Below are positions 1 through 11,632 of a stretch of 64,000 bases of DNA, in pieces (the stretch's first letter is position 1; each line of letters starts with the position of its first letter). Under the pieces are notes generated by a model. It did no database searches, was not told the origin of the DNA, and saw only the letters and a program-made list of their open reading frames with translations. Position numbers and translations under genes: made by a program. Source of the stretch: Cristatella mucedo (taxonomy: Eukaryota; Bryozoa; Phylactolaemata; Cristatellidae); NCBI GenBank assembly GCA_009760855.2, contig WPIO01000073.1:1479501-1543500 (forward strand). Direction: 5' to 3'.

Positions 1-300
1 ATAAGCAAGTTTAGACAGCCAGAAGGAGGTCAGTATATCACAACAGTGAGAGGCATTGTCTTTGATGAAGACCTAGTTGCAACCTATTCAAACGATGGCC
101 CATGCGAAAAACTGCACTTCTTATAGCCAAAATATTCGCGAACAACAATTGCAACCTTGCCACCAACCTTGTCAGAACGCATGGACTGATAGAATGAGAA
201 CCTGGGTGGGGTGGTCTCAGATATAAGCTACTGGAACAAGGCGTCATCCAAGTTTCGGTAAGCAGAAATGCATCTAGCTTCTCCTGGACCACCTGAATAT
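1..300 (-). mobile_element. LINE endonuclease-domain fragment (non-LTR retrotransposon)
   Basis: Reading the minus strand from about 300 leftwards gives a piece of an apurinic-type endonuclease as found at the N-terminus of LINE ORF2. The segment LDAFLLTETW carries the conserved glutamate of the TETW block. After a frame change it continues with KVGGKVAIVVRE and, near the left edge, VVIYxPPSG, both typical of this domain. There are frameshifts and stops, so it is dead. It runs off the left edge. Whether it belongs to the same LINE family as the other copies in the window cannot be told, because none of those keeps this domain. Confidence 0.6.
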
Positions 301-429
301 ATACAATACTATACTGTATACTAGATACTACTATCTACTCCAGTAGCGCATATATTCCACATAAAAGAGACGTAAAATAAGTTAAAGCAGCTACTGGATT
401 CCATTGAGTATATATAACAAGTACAACGG

Positions 430-930
430 GCACCGCAGTAGTGATTTGAAGGTAGTTGCCCTTTTAATGGGACTGCACCAGGGATACACAAAAACGTGTT
501 TCTTATGTGAACGGGATAGCCGAGCGAGGGAGAATCGCACTACTTGGGGAAGGAATAGACTCGCAGAGAAAATGTAGCAGGTGGAGAGAAGAATATCCAG
601 TATCCAGCTCTGGTAGAGGCTCTAAAAATCCTGCTACCATCCCTTCTCATCCAACTAGGTTTGATTAAGAATTTCGTGAAAGCCACGGACCGGACTTCGC
701 CAGCTTTCCGATACCTGCATGAAAAATTTCTTCGACTCAGAGAAGCAAAGATTAAAGAGGAGTTTTTGTGGGTCCTCAGATTCAAGAAATTTTCAAAGAT
801 GACCGGTTCAGCAAGTTGCTGCATTTGGGAATGCGAAGCAAGCACAGAAAGCTTTTCTCCTCTACAAACTTTCTCTGCAAGAAGAATATAAGGAACCAGT
901 AGAAGACATGCTGATGCAGGAATAGAGAAC
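430..930 (+). pseudogene. decayed copy of a repeat-associated arthropod-type protein
   Basis: Three short stretches in different + frames line up in order with a protein family I remember as very abundant and uncharacterised in arthropod and cnidarian genomes. They are VVALLMGLHQGYTKTCFLCE (about 450-510), LIKNFVKATD (about 660-690) and VFVGPQIQEIFKDDRFSKLL (about 760-825). At least two frameshifts and stop codons separate them, so this is a pseudogene. The family usually shows the order GYTK-CFLC, then a KNFVKA block, then GPQI. No function is established that I can name. The call rests on recalled family motifs, not on a search. Confidence 0.45.
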
Positions 931-999
931 CTAATTTATTGCCCATAGAGGACTCGAGGCCACGATCAGGCTTAAACCAATACAGCAGATCAGCTAGGA

Positions 1000-1635
1000 A
1001 TAATAATAATAATAATAACACACTTGATAAAGCACCCTCAGATAACTCAATCTATTTCTAGGCGCTTTATATTTGCTGAAAATGATACACGGTCGAATAG
1101 TGAGTGTTATCATGCTTGTTAAACAACATAAATAACATGGCTAGGGGTGACATGCACAGGGTCAGCATGTAAGTGTGGTTAGTGGCAGCATGCACAGAGT
1201 CAGCAAGCATAAGCACATAAAGGACAAATCACAGGACCCACGAAATGCTGTGATAAATAGATGCGTTTTTAATTTCTTAAAGCGGTCAAGTCAGGTTATA
1301 TCGTGACAGAAGTTGGAAGTGAGTTCCAAGCTTTGGAAGCACACGAACGAAAGGCACGGTCTCCAAAAGCTTTGAGGTTTGCTCGAGTTATAGGTAAACA
1401 GTTGGAACCGAAAAGCGGGTTGGACGGTGCTTAGCCTGGTGGGGTAGTAGATCTGATAGGTAACCTGGAAGCAAAGAATGGAGGGACCTGAAAGTGAGTG
1501 ACAAAACCTAGAAGTCGATGCGTTGCTCGACTGGTAGCCAGTGCAGGTCGGCGAGAAGTGGCGTGATTAGGCAACTGCGACACTCACGACATTTAAGCCT
1601 AGCTGCAGAGTTTTTCACCTCCTGTAAGCGCCTGA
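1000..1635 (-). mobile_element. CR1/L2-like LINE, 5'-truncated copy
   Basis: The left end is an (AAT)n tract, the reverse complement of the LINE's (ATT)n tail. It is followed by the family's 3' hairpin, the 3' UTR (the block GGGGTGACATGCACAGGGTC at about 1144) and the end of the reverse-transcriptase ORF in broken frames. The copy ends near 1635 where similarity to the longer copy at 7686-9485 fades. Stops and indels make it inactive. Confidence 0.8.
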
Positions 1636-2123
1636 AAGAGCCAAGTCATGGCAGGCGTTGCCCGTCCGAGCAAGTACTTGGATCAACCGGGATTTACAGC
1701 TCTTTTTGCGAAAGGGCCATGTGGGTGACTCTCTAGGGTTAGTGTACTAAGCCATGCAAGCGTATTCATTACCAGCTGCAGTGTCCTAGAGGCTTTTTTC
1801 GGTAGCCCAGCCGAAATGGAATTGCATTACTCCATAATTCGTTGAAAGATCCCACGGCAGAGGTGAAACCGTAGCACAGACGATTGTAAATAAAGAGGCC
1901 CCTCGTAGATGCCTTAGCAGTGAGCTTTTGGGAATCCTATTTAGTACATACATACTGATAATCATTTCTTAGATTGAGTAACTGACAACGAGAGGAGTTA
2001 ATTTCGTGTAAAAGACTTCAATATTTTGAACTGAGTCACGGCATTTTTACCGCCGCGTTCACTTAGCTTGTTCTTGCCACAAATATGAAAATCGCCATTC
2101 TTTTTTTTCCAGCACAGTAAAAA
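1636..2123. other. spacer with a small dispersed repeat
   Basis: No gene is recognised. A block near 1780-1830 (AGGCTTTTT followed by CGGTAGCCCAG) recurs near 42245-42280, so both are pieces of one dispersed repeat. The remainder is ordinary AT-balanced sequence with no long conserved frame. Confidence 0.4.
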
Positions 2124-2462
2124 TTAGAGCCACCATTCGAAGAATTTGACTGGAGCTAGAACGCCATGGGTTACCGTAGCTAGAATACCGTTGGCTACTA
2201 GCCAATCTAGACCAGCTTCAGCCTTGGCCTGTAAATTAAAGGCTACATGGCGTGGCTTGAAGTATCTGAGCTGAATAGTATCGAAGACAGCAGTTTCAAA
2301 ATTCAGCTTCGAGCTTTGTTGCATGACAGTGGCTCCGGCGGCGGCTGTTCTTGTGGGAGTCTCACGGAGACGCAGAGGGCGCACGTGCACGGTGACCGAG
2401 ACTGATTTATTATTCCCAACGGGTACATATATGGGAGCCCAATCAATCGCAGCAGACGACAC
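2124..2462 (-). mobile_element. Ty3/Gypsy pol fragment, region just before the reverse transcriptase
   Basis: An open frame of 112 codons on the minus strand ends with a stretch resembling the linker between protease and reverse transcriptase of Gypsy-type elements. It has a PRHVAFNL-like block (compare the family's ARPVPYALR), then a helix with LDWLVANGILATVTHGV (compare ELDRLVAEGILEPVTHSDW). The catalytic core of the polymerase is absent. No LTRs are seen next to it. It is an isolated remnant. Confidence 0.5.
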
Positions 2463-3866
2463 GAAATATAATCAGCATTAGTGTCCTGACGCTGCGTTGC
2501 TTCAACGGCTTAACTATTGGCCACAGGTGAGGCACTGTCATTAGTGTCTGGCGCTTCGCTAATTACCACATCAGAAGCCGCAGGCGCACGCCACAGCTTC
2601 CCAGACTACACTCCAACAGCTGCACGGTTAGCTTGGAGACATCTGCGCTGTCCAGCTTAAGCACATCGGACCAGTAATTAAAGTGGCTTGTTTCAAGCCG
2701 GTTGCAATCAAGCAGAATTTTGCCGCTACAGATCAAAATTTAATTCAATTTGCTAATAAAGGTGGCGAAGCTTCAGCAGGGCGATGCCAGGAGAGCCGGA
2801 GTCTCAGCGGGATCGGATCGTCAGCAGAGCAGCGGAGAGCCGGCAGGATGGATTCGCCGGGAGTGCAAGCGGAGTCAGAGCAGCGAGTCGGCTAGCCAGC
2901 GTCGTACCGAGTTTGAGCCTTCGGCACGCAGGAAGCGGGGCGGGGCAGGGCACTCGCACCGACCGTCGACGGCAACGGCCGTAGTTGCGAAGTCACGTTT
3001 TCGGCGAGAGGCTTGATACCCAGACGGCGGGCGTCGGACGCGTTCGCGTCACGAACGCAGTTGCTTTTTCCTGCTCCTAATTTGGTGGTGGAAGAAGGAA
3101 TGTTTGATCGGAGTGGGAGTGGACCCTCGTCGCTAGAGCAGCGTCCGAGGCGCTAGGAGCTTATGCGAAGCCACTTCGAGCCTAAACCAGCACTGTTAAT
3201 CGTGACCCTTGGCATTCTAAGACCTCTGTATTCGCAGATCTTCGCCTTGCGTTGGCGGATCGCCTCAAGCACGAGGACGGCATTTCTCCTGTGGTAGCTC
3301 CCAGTGTATTCGGCGTGCTCCGTGCGTTCGTCGTGACGAGTGTTTCCTAGGAGTGCGGGAATAAGAAGAGACTGGACGGGCAGCGATATTGTGCGCTTGC
3401 TTGTAAAGCTCGGATAACTCCTTTGTTGTGTACCTCGGTTCAACTTAAAGACAATGAACCTGCGACCTTTTGGCAACGGGAAGTAGGAGACGGCCAGAAT
3501 AGCTGTAAGCGAGATGACCTGCTTACTGCACATCACGAGCATCGAACCGACGCAGCAGCGTGTTAGACGGCTTGGCCAGCGGCGAGAAATCTCGCCTCCT
3601 CGCCTGTCGAGCGTTCGGCCCGTTGTATGCAATGGGCAGATTCGCGGCCAGACAAGCGTACCGCAGCCCGAAGTTAGGAAACCTTTCCGAACGGGTCGGC
3701 CAAATCTTTTGTAGCGCCTGCACGAAGTCTAGTCGTATTGGTCCCAAGCGACCCTCCGGTAGACGACGGAATCAGCTGTACTATTAAGTCTGCGGACTTT
3801 TGGCTCGGTTTACATCGAGAAAATATAGGTTTGCCTACACAGGGGAACCACGTGCAAAATGGGTCG
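2463..3866. other. GC-rich spacer, no recognised gene
   Basis: This 1.4-kb stretch is more GC- and CpG-rich than its neighbours and carries overlapping open frames on both strands (for example 3153-3632 minus), none with a motif I recognise. The Gypsy fragment lies directly to its left, so part of it may be further Gypsy sequence (gag/protease or LTR), but nothing proves this. Confidence 0.35.
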
Positions 3867-4500
3867 TAAAAATAAAAATAATACATTTGATATATAGCAC
3901 CCCCTAGAGAACTCGATCTCTTACTAGGCGCTGTACATTGTCTGCAAAGGAAGCACGATCGAATGGTTAGTGGTCGCATGCTCAATGACAACAAGCATAA
4001 CACGGTTAGCGGTGACATGCACAGGGTCAGCATGCAAGTATGGTTAGTAACAGCATGCATAGTGTTAGCACGCATAAGCACATGAAGGACAAATCACGCG
4101 GACCCACTAAATGCTGTGATTAATAGATGCGTTTTAGTTTTTTTTTAAATGTGGTCAAGTCAGAGGATGTCGTGACGCAAGTCGGGAGTTTCAGGCTTTG
4201 AGCGCACACGAACTACGGACACGGTCTCCAAAGAATTTGAGGTTCGTGCGAGGTTGACGTAATTGATTAGATTCCGAAAAGCGGGTGGTACGATGCTTAG
4301 CCTGGCGGGGGAGTATATCTGACACATATGCTGGAGCCAAAGAATAAAGGGACCTAAAAGTGAGTGACAGAACCTTGACGTCGATGCGTTGCGTGACTGG
4401 GAGCCAGTGCAGGTCGGCGAGAAGTGGTGTGACGTGGCAATTACGACGCTCACGACAGATTAGCCTAGCTGCAGTGTTGTGCACCGTCTGTGAGCGCATG
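3867..4500 (-). mobile_element. CR1/L2-like LINE, 5'-truncated copy
   Basis: It starts with an A/T-rich tail and the 3' hairpin (about 3898-3935), then the 3' UTR and the C-terminal part of the ORF2 protein. In the minus frame ending near 4191 one can read the family blocks LLADLHWLPVTQRID and APAYVSD. It is truncated at the 5' end near 4500 and has frame damage. Confidence 0.8.
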
Positions 4501-6381
4501 CGTTCGTTCTGTCTCGACTTCCGTTACTTGACATTTGCAAGTCTTCCGGCCAATTCAATAAGGCGCTCATAGTTAGTGCAAAACGCCCTACAAAACCCTC
4601 TTACTCCTGTCTAGCCCACAGTCACACCCCAAGAGCACGCGAGGGCCAGAACGGACCGGAACAGAAGAGCAAGACGAGCAAGAGCAGAGCACTTCGCGCA
4701 AAGCGTGACGACTACGACAAAACCAGAGATTTCGAAGGTGGGGGAGCCGCTGTAAACTGTACTAAACAATCTGCAAAATATGCCCGTCGGCTAGGATGAG
4801 CCAACCCCAACCAGATTGCTGCGAGTCCGCTAGCCTCAGACGGAAAAGGTCAACAGACTTCGATCTATTCACCGACGGTCTTAAAACGAGTTCTCGAGGA
4901 AGGAAATGCTGCCGTATAATGAAACTTCACAGCACATCACTGTTATACTATGAAACGGCTTCAAACAGCCAAGTTATCACTGGTTTACTGTTTATTATTC
5001 GCTATCTATGAATTATAAAAGCGTCGAACCGGTTGTAGGTTTCAGCTATGCTGATCGCTTATGTAAAGTGCCCAGTACGAGATTAAGTTATATAAGGATA
5101 GTACATAATTTTCGTATTATTATAACTAGTTTTTCTTCGGGATAGGTATGGTCGCAATCCCAAAATTATTTTTTCTACGAAATTATCGCAAAACTTAAGG
5201 CGAAAACGTCACTTGGTCGTGTCATAATGACCATCAACACCTTATTTTACGTTTTCATGGTCAAACTTATGTGTGGCCAACTCGTTCAACTTTATCTGAT
5301 TTCCACGATGCTCGTTGATGCTTAAGAGATCCCAAAGGGAGTTTGGACAGCATATCCAAATTCCTTCTGTGATCTTAAATTTTGAAGAGATGGTTGTAAT
5401 CGGAGATGTAAGTCGGATCATCTAAACAAATAAAAATTTAGTCGCATGTCAAAATTTAGTATTAACCGGCAATCTGCTTGGTCTAGCAATAAAATGCTGT
5501 TTTTCTCTAAAAACTTATCAGCATTGCCAGATTTAGATACCATTGAGGGAGCCTTCTGGATCAGAAGCATTTATGCCAATGAACTCCAGTAGGCTGAAGA
5601 AGAAAAATTTAGAGTTCTTTTCCTGTCAACAGGACCACGAAAGCACTTACCTAAATTTTGACAGCTAAGCACGGTCCGAGACATGGCTGTTTTAGATAGA
5701 GGCTGCAGATGTCCGAGTGCCAACTTTAAAATTCATCTATCAGCCAAATTTCCTGGTTTTAATGAGATTAGGGAACTTTTCGCTGTTGATCTATTCAATA
5801 TACCTTGCCACATTTTCTTATACTACATTTAACGCTAAATTTACAATAGCTTCGTCATGCAAAGCGTTTTAGCCAGAAAAAGAACTTTAAGCCAAAATTT
5901 ACCCTGAAGATTGAGGTATGAATCCTAAATGAAAAATCTTGGTTTTTGTAACCACCTTAACTGCACTTGGGTCACTTTAAACGGATGCCAAGCCAGCTCA
6001 TCAGTCGATCGTACGGTGCGGCTGCCTTGAAGCGGCCTCGACATGCAAGTTTTTTTAAGGTGAGGATTGAATAGCTTATTAGCTGTCACTTTTCAAATTT
6101 CAACTTAATGCGCACCTCCAAGGAAAGAAGAAAGACATATCAAGCCTATTAATATGCTTTACGCCTGTCCTTTCAAAGGTTCAACTCTCCAACTTCCCGC
6201 AAACTGTGGGATTTCATGAGCTCAACGGCGGAGGGACTGAGAATTCCCGTCAATATGATATTTCGCGAGTTTTAAACAGCAGCAATTATGCTTATTTAAT
6301 GAAATCGTCGATTCTACAGTATTAGGTTTGTGACGCTATTATGAATCAAATTAATAGTAATAAAAAGTGAGGCACAGCCTT
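4501..6381. other. AT-rich spacer without recognisable genes
   Basis: No open frame above about 70 codons, no RNA gene and no named repeat could be identified here. The base composition is markedly more AT-rich than at 2500-3700. Confidence 0.4.
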
Positions 6382-6500
6382 TAATAATAATAATAATAAT
6401 GCATTTGCGTAGCGCCCTCAGTGAACTGAATCGCTCTCTAGGCACTTTAAAGATGCTATATAGAAAGCTATAGCAAATGATTGATGGTAACATTTGCAAG
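6382..6500 (-). mobile_element. LINE tail fragment
   Basis: An (AAT)n tract at 6382-6400 is followed by the LINE 3' hairpin block in minus orientation (GCGCCCTCAGTGAACTGAATC then CTCTAGGCAC) and a short piece of 3' UTR before the similarity stops. It represents a very short 5'-truncated insertion. Confidence 0.6.
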
Positions 6501-7685
6501 CACATATATATATATATAAACAGGACAAACACGATGCGGAAGCTTCTCTCACTAAGCTGAATTAAAAAGCTATAGAGCGATTTCTGAACCCAAGTCCAAT
6601 GTCACAAACACAGCACATGTGACTTGTGCTTAGTAACAGCAGACAAGTGATAGACACTGGTGGATCTGGCAAATTTAAGCACGGCCAATAAGTCTCAGAA
6701 GCTGCATACATTGCCGCCGGTATGAAGATAGTAGCAGAGCAGGACGGCTATCAAGAGCGCCCATATTGCAATAAAAAAGTGTATTTCCTTCATGTAGAGC
6801 AAACCATTCCACCATTCCAGCATTCCAACACACGTGTACAGCAGTCCATTCCACAAGACTGCCGGTTTTCCGCACAGTATAAATATTTTTTTACTTCCGT
6901 AGCAAGTACATTTTCTCTGGATGGTGAAAGTTCAACTTAGTTTCTGTGCATCTGGGTAAGAGGAATCCATCTTTTTGAAATGCTATGCACTATTGGGGGA
7001 TACATTACGACTTTAAAAAATGTAAGCACAGTTCCACCGGTAAACGATTTCTTTTTTTTTACAAAAGTCGTAATACTGAAATAAAATAAGTCATTTCTTT
7101 GCGCTTTTTCCACCTAAAACATAGTATAGACATCTAATGGGCCTCCTTCAAGTTGATAAGATGAACTTATTGATCACATGGCCCACAATATAGAGGCAGG
7201 CTTTGGAACTTACCAACGATAAATATAACCTCAATTATTAATTGAGAGACCCTCATGGTAATTCAGATTGTCTCACATATTTTCCGGTTTCGGTAATCCC
7301 GACGTCTCTGAATTTCCTGGAAGGATCCGTTATGCTTTATCGTTATGCTTTATCGAAACCACCCATCACCACCTGAAGGTGGTGATGAGTAGTTTCCCGT
7401 ATTTTCTCTCGCAGATAGGATGAACTGAGTATCCAGCAAGGCGAGCTCCTATGGGGTTATCAGTTCATGCCACAATGTAATGATACGCTGCTTTAAGGCA
7501 CAGCACGAGCTGCACCCAGCAATCGACCCCATGAAAGCTCTAGCTATCTAGCTAGTTCTGGCGGCCAGGCATTGATGCGGAAGCCAAAGCAACAGCGCGA
7601 TTGCTGTTCTGCGTTGTTGAAGGTTCTCAACGACCAACCGCAAAAGGCTCTCTTGCACCCGTAGGAGTTGTCGGAACAGCCTAGG
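6501..7685. other. spacer with an 11-bp perfect hairpin
   Basis: No gene is recognised. At 7367-7390 two perfect 11-bp arms (CATCACCACCT and AGGTGGTGATG) are separated by two bases. The second SINE family in this window carries a similar CACCAC...GTGGTG hairpin, so this may be a relic of that SINE. A short (AT)n run lies at about 6506-6518. Confidence 0.4.
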
Positions 7686-9485
7686 TAATAATAATATAAT
7701 AATAATGCACGTGATAAAGCGCTATCAGAGAACTCAATCTCTTTCTAGGCGCTTTACATTTTCTGCATAGGGGAATGCAATAGACTGGTGAGTGGTATCA
7801 AGCTTGATAAACAATATGAATAACATGGTTAGGGGTGACATGCACAGGGTCAGCATGCAAGTGTGGTTAGTGGCAGCGTGCATAAGCACATCAAGGACGA
7901 ATCACAGGGACCCACTTAATGCTGTCCTAAATAGGTGTGTTTTTAAGTTCTTTTTAAATGTGGTCAGGTCAGGGGATGTTCTGACGCAAGTCGGGAGGGA
8001 GTTCCAAGCTTTGGGAGCATACGAACTAAATGCACGGTCTTCAAAGGATTTGAGGTTTGTACAAGGTATCGGTAGACTGTTGGATTCCGAAAAGCGGGTG
8101 GTACGATGCTTGGCGTAGTGGGGGTGTAGATCTGAGAAATAGGCTGGAGCCATAGAAGGAAGTGACCTAAAACTGAGCGACAAATCCTTGAAGTCAATCC
8201 GTTGCTTGACTGGTAGCCAGTGCAGGTCGGCGAGAAGCAGAGTAATGTGGCAACTGCGACGCTCACGACAGACAAGCCTAGCTGTAGAGTTTTGGATCAG
8301 CTGCATACGCCTGGTCGCACATGCCGGTAAGCCAGTAAGCAGTGAGTTGCAGAAGTAGAGATGGGATGTCACGAATACATGGACCAACTTGGACGTGGTA
8401 TCCTTATCTAAACAAGCCTGAATTTTAGCAATGTTATGTAGCTGAAAGTAGGCAGACTCGACTGTGGAGCTGATGTGGTCGTCTAACGAGATGTCACTTT
8501 GGAACATAACACATAGATTTCGAGCTGATTCAACAGGAGATATGCGGGTAGAGCCAATTTTGAGCGTCAGCCTTTCCCATTTATGAATTACACTGGGTTA
8601 GCCCATAACAAGTAAGTTAGTTTTATCAGCGTTTAGTTTTAGAAAATTTGTTGCCATCCATGTGCGGATATCATCAATACATGCAGCAAGTGAGTTGAGA
8701 GAATTTGAGGTGCTGGAAGGCCGGAAGGGATCAAAGAAAAGGTACAACTGAGTGTCATCCGCATAGCAGTGAAAGCCTAGATTGTACTTGGCAATTACAT
8801 CAGCATGAGGGAGAGTATAAACCGTGAAAAGAACTTGACCTAGCACGGAGCGCTGAGATACCCCATATTTCAGAGGTACCTCGGATAATCTCAAGTCCAG
8901 TCATGTCAATACTTTGGAGTCTCCCAGTGAGATTTGACTTAAACCATTGCAGAGCAGTGTCAGTGATGCCCAGGCGAGATGAGAGGCGCTCTGGAAGAAC
9001 TTTGCGATCGATAGTATCAAATGCTGCCGAAAGATCGAGCAAAAAAAAGCAGAGACACTTTACCTATGTCTGCATTCCTAAGTAGGCCGTTGTACACCCT
9101 AAGCAATGCTGATTCTGTTGAGTGATTAGCTCTAAAGCCAGACTGGAACTTACTAGCAAGGTTAGAAGTTTCAATATATGAGTTCAGCTGGTCTGCCACG
9201 ACCCGTTCCAGTCTTTTTTATAGGAATGGTAGAAGGGAGACTGTGCGGTAGTTGCTCAAGTTTTCTTGGTCTAGTGTCGCTTTCTTGAGTAGTGGCCTGA
9301 CTACAGCTTTTTAAAAGGAGCTGGGACATGACCTGAGGCTAATGACATATTAATGATTTTAGTTATGCAAGGTAGCAGCAGATCAATGCAACGTAGGAGC
9401 AGGGCAGTGGGAATAGGGTCCAAAGAACTTGTCTTCTTTAATTGGGATATGAACTTCAGGACGAGATTACTATTGACCTCCCTAG
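7686..9485 (-). mobile_element. CR1/L2-like LINE, longest copy, with reverse-transcriptase region
   Basis: This is the best-preserved copy of the window's main LINE. Read leftwards it shows the fingers/palm region (FQSGFRANHSTESALLRV), the block LDLSAAFDTID with the first catalytic aspartate, the YADD catalytic box (CYADDTQLYLF at about 8760), WMATNFLKLNADKTNLLVMG, and the C-terminal domain with LLADLHWLPVKQRID and APKAWNSLP. A 3' UTR, the two-tier hairpin and an (AAT)n tail (ATT on the element's own strand) follow. At least three frameshifts or stops break the ORF, and the endonuclease part is missing, so it is inactive. Placement in the CR1/L2 group rests on motif style and the non-poly(A) microsatellite tail. 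Confidence 0.88.
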
Positions 9486-9659
9486 AACGATAATGTTAAC
9501 TTAGCCGACCCATTCGAAAAACACGAGATACTAGTGATAAAGGACGCACATAGCGAATATTTTGATCCACGTAGATTGTCTATTTTGCTCCCATAAAACT
9601 ACTCTCACATATTACTGACAAAAATTTACCATGTGAGGGCTGCTGACCACAATAACGGT

Positions 9660-10140
9660 TGGTAACCGTACTTGCTCATAACCGAGGCTATCAAGTGGTC
9701 CTACCGGATCGACGTAATCGAGCTTGTAACCAGCTTTGTATGCCATCCCGCCGCCAACGGTCAAGCCGAAAGAGCAGTTCAGACGATAATGTCTAAGAAA
9801 ATCGAGCGCTCGCGTAGCACATCTGTTCCCCTGGCTTATCCGGTGCATGTCACCCCTAACCATGTTATTCATATTGTTTATCAAGCATGATATCACTCAC
9901 CATTCGATCGTGTTTCCTTTGCAGCAAATGTAAAGCGCATGGAAAGAAATCGAGTTCTCTTAGAGCGTTTTATCAAGTGTATTATTCTTATTATTATCGT
10001 ATGACAATCCACACTACAACAGGCCAAGCACCTATTCATTTGATCCTGAGAACTGGTCACGAGTCCGACTTGACTTATTCATCCACCCACACAAGATCGA
10101 GTCATCACTCATCAGCATTAGGGACCGTATTGAGAAAACA
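9660..10140 (+). mobile_element. Ty3/Gypsy integrase remnant, split by a LINE tail
   Basis: At about 9735-9810 the + strand encodes FVCHPAANGQAERAVQT, the signature of the integrase core of LTR retrotransposons (HP...NGQAER, with the glutamate of the DDE triad). The frame is interrupted by a LINE tail at 9838-10000. It resumes at about 10003 with TTTGQAPIHLILR, which matches the block normally found soon after it (TTG.AP..L). No LTR or polymerase portion is visible alongside. Confidence 0.65.
9838..10000 (+). mobile_element. LINE 3' tail inserted in the Gypsy integrase
   Basis: This short insertion consists only of the LINE 3' UTR (CATGTCACCCCTAACCATG onwards), the hairpin (about 9936-9975) and the ATT-rich tail. 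Its two sides are integrase-coding sequence, so the borders are defined by the host element. Confidence 0.75.
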
Positions 10141-10541
10141 TGCATGACACAGCACTGGCATTAAATGTCGGACAAAATTAGTGGGCATTATAATTCCAAC
10201 TGTCTCCACGACGGTTACTCGAAGTCGTGCACAAGAGATTGGGCGCTGTCGCATACTAGCTAAACCTACAATATTGAGCACTTGGAAGCGATGTCATGCA
10301 TGTCTTAACGAAACAGACGATCCGGAGAAGCGAATCTTGCTCTAAGAGGCGGGAAAGTGTGGAAACCCACAAAAGCATAGCTGCTTCAAATGCGCACTAT
10401 GGGCCGCTGTAGTTGCATCTGGTCGATAGACACTTCTTTGCCAAATGCTGAGCATACACTTCTACAGCCTTTGCTCGCCTACGGCCGACCACAGTACAGG
10501 ATTCACAGCCCTCGAGCGCTGCTGCTTTCACCTTTGCATGC
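10141..10541. other. spacer, nothing recognised
   Basis: No gene or named repeat is seen. The left part may be more of the decayed Gypsy element, but no motif supports that. Confidence 0.3.
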
Positions 10542-10708
10542 AAGGTGGTTTGGTCCAGCGGTTAAGGTGCTCCCCCCCCCCCCGCCGACCAAGGTCTGGC
10601 TGAGGTCGTGGGCTCGAGCCCCTGGCATATGCGAAGCGCCTGAATAGAGATTAAGTTCTCTTGGGGCGCTATACAAATGAATTATATATAATTATATATA
10701 TATATCTT
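10542..10708 (+). mobile_element. tRNA-derived SINE, family 1
   Basis: The 5' part has a tRNA-like polymerase III promoter: an A-box-like GGTTTGGTCCAGCGGTTAAG and a B-box-like GGTCGTGGGCTCGAGCCC. The 3' part carries the hairpin 10635-10670 (AGCGCC arm, inner AGAGA/TCTCT, GGCGCT arm) and ends in ATGAATTATATA-type repeats. The hairpin matches that of the local LINE. A C-run at about 10570-10582 interrupts the tRNA-like region. Confidence 0.82.
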
Positions 10709-10848
10709 TCTTACTTCATCGACTGCGGTCTGCTGAGCTAGGCTTGTCACCTTTGCCGTGTTGCTTTAGATGAAACCGCTTGGGCTTTAATGTGCGCTGT
10801 AGACAACTTATCGGCGAAGCACCACTTAGGCTGTATGAATTTGTCGAG

Positions 10849-10852
<4 letters not shown>

Positions 10853-10882
<30 letters not shown>
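10853..10882. repeat. (AG)n microsatellite
   Basis: About 15 uninterrupted AG units. Confidence 0.95.
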
Positions 10883-10885
<3 letters not shown>

Positions 10886-11164
10886 CGTACAATTGTGCTT
10901 TTCATTCGGTCATTTGCCGAGCTCCAGCGAGAGGTAGTTCAAGGGTTATCTCTCTAACGTATCAATGACAACCAGATTTTATTCCAGCATGCAGTGCACT
11001 GTGAGTTGCTTAACCTCTTTTGGTAGGTTGCCATACTTCAATGCAAGGGAAAGCAAGGAATGTGACAATTTATGTTAGTATTATTTTTAGTTTACTACAA
11101 TTGGTTCAGCGTGAGTATGTAAACGTTCATTTGTACTAAGATAACCGCAGCAGGACGTGAAAAT

Positions 11165-11310
11165 GCTTAGCTGATTCAACAACCCAATGGAAGAGCCTTA
11201 AAGGCTATTGCCGCAGGGATCACTCACTTCAGGACTCAGACCTATGACCCGGTCGTGAAGAGCAAGCACCCTGCCCCTGGGCTAAGATCCCGACGTACGC
11301 GCTAGGACAG
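11165..11310 (-). mobile_element. tRNA-derived SINE, family 2, diverged copy
   Basis: It begins with TTAGCTGATTCAACA, has the AGAGCCTT-AAGGCT block, and then a decayed B box (reverse complement near 11250). It shares this order with the better copies at 21177 and 24012, but point changes are numerous. Confidence 0.55.
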
Positions 11311-11324
11311 AAAGTAAGAGACAA

Positions 11325-11632
11325 CAGTATTCACGACATCTCCTCACTTGACCACATTTAAAATGAAACTAAAACAAAACTATTTATCACAGTATTTAGT
11401 AGGTTCCCGTGATTTAACCTTTATGTGCTTATGCGTGCTAACACTGCATGCTGCCAGTAACCAAACTTGCACGCTGACACTGTTCATGCCACCCCTAACC
11501 ATGTTATTCTTATATTTATTGAGCGTGCTACCACAGATCGTTCGATCGTGCTTCCTTTGCAGCAAATGTAAAGCGGTTAGAAAAAGATTGACTTATCTGA
11601 GGGCGTTTTATCTAATGTATTATTGTTAATAT
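11325..11632 (+). mobile_element. LINE 3' end, 5'-truncated copy
   Basis: It carries the last codons of the ORF (LTTFKMKLK), then the 3' UTR, the hairpin (about 11568-11608) and a short ATT tail. It is + oriented and inactive. Confidence 0.75.

Noticed and set aside
10542-10708. tRNA gene
   Set aside because: A and B boxes are present but the sequence cannot fold as a full cloverleaf and continues into the LINE-like 3' end; several copies exist, so it is a SINE.
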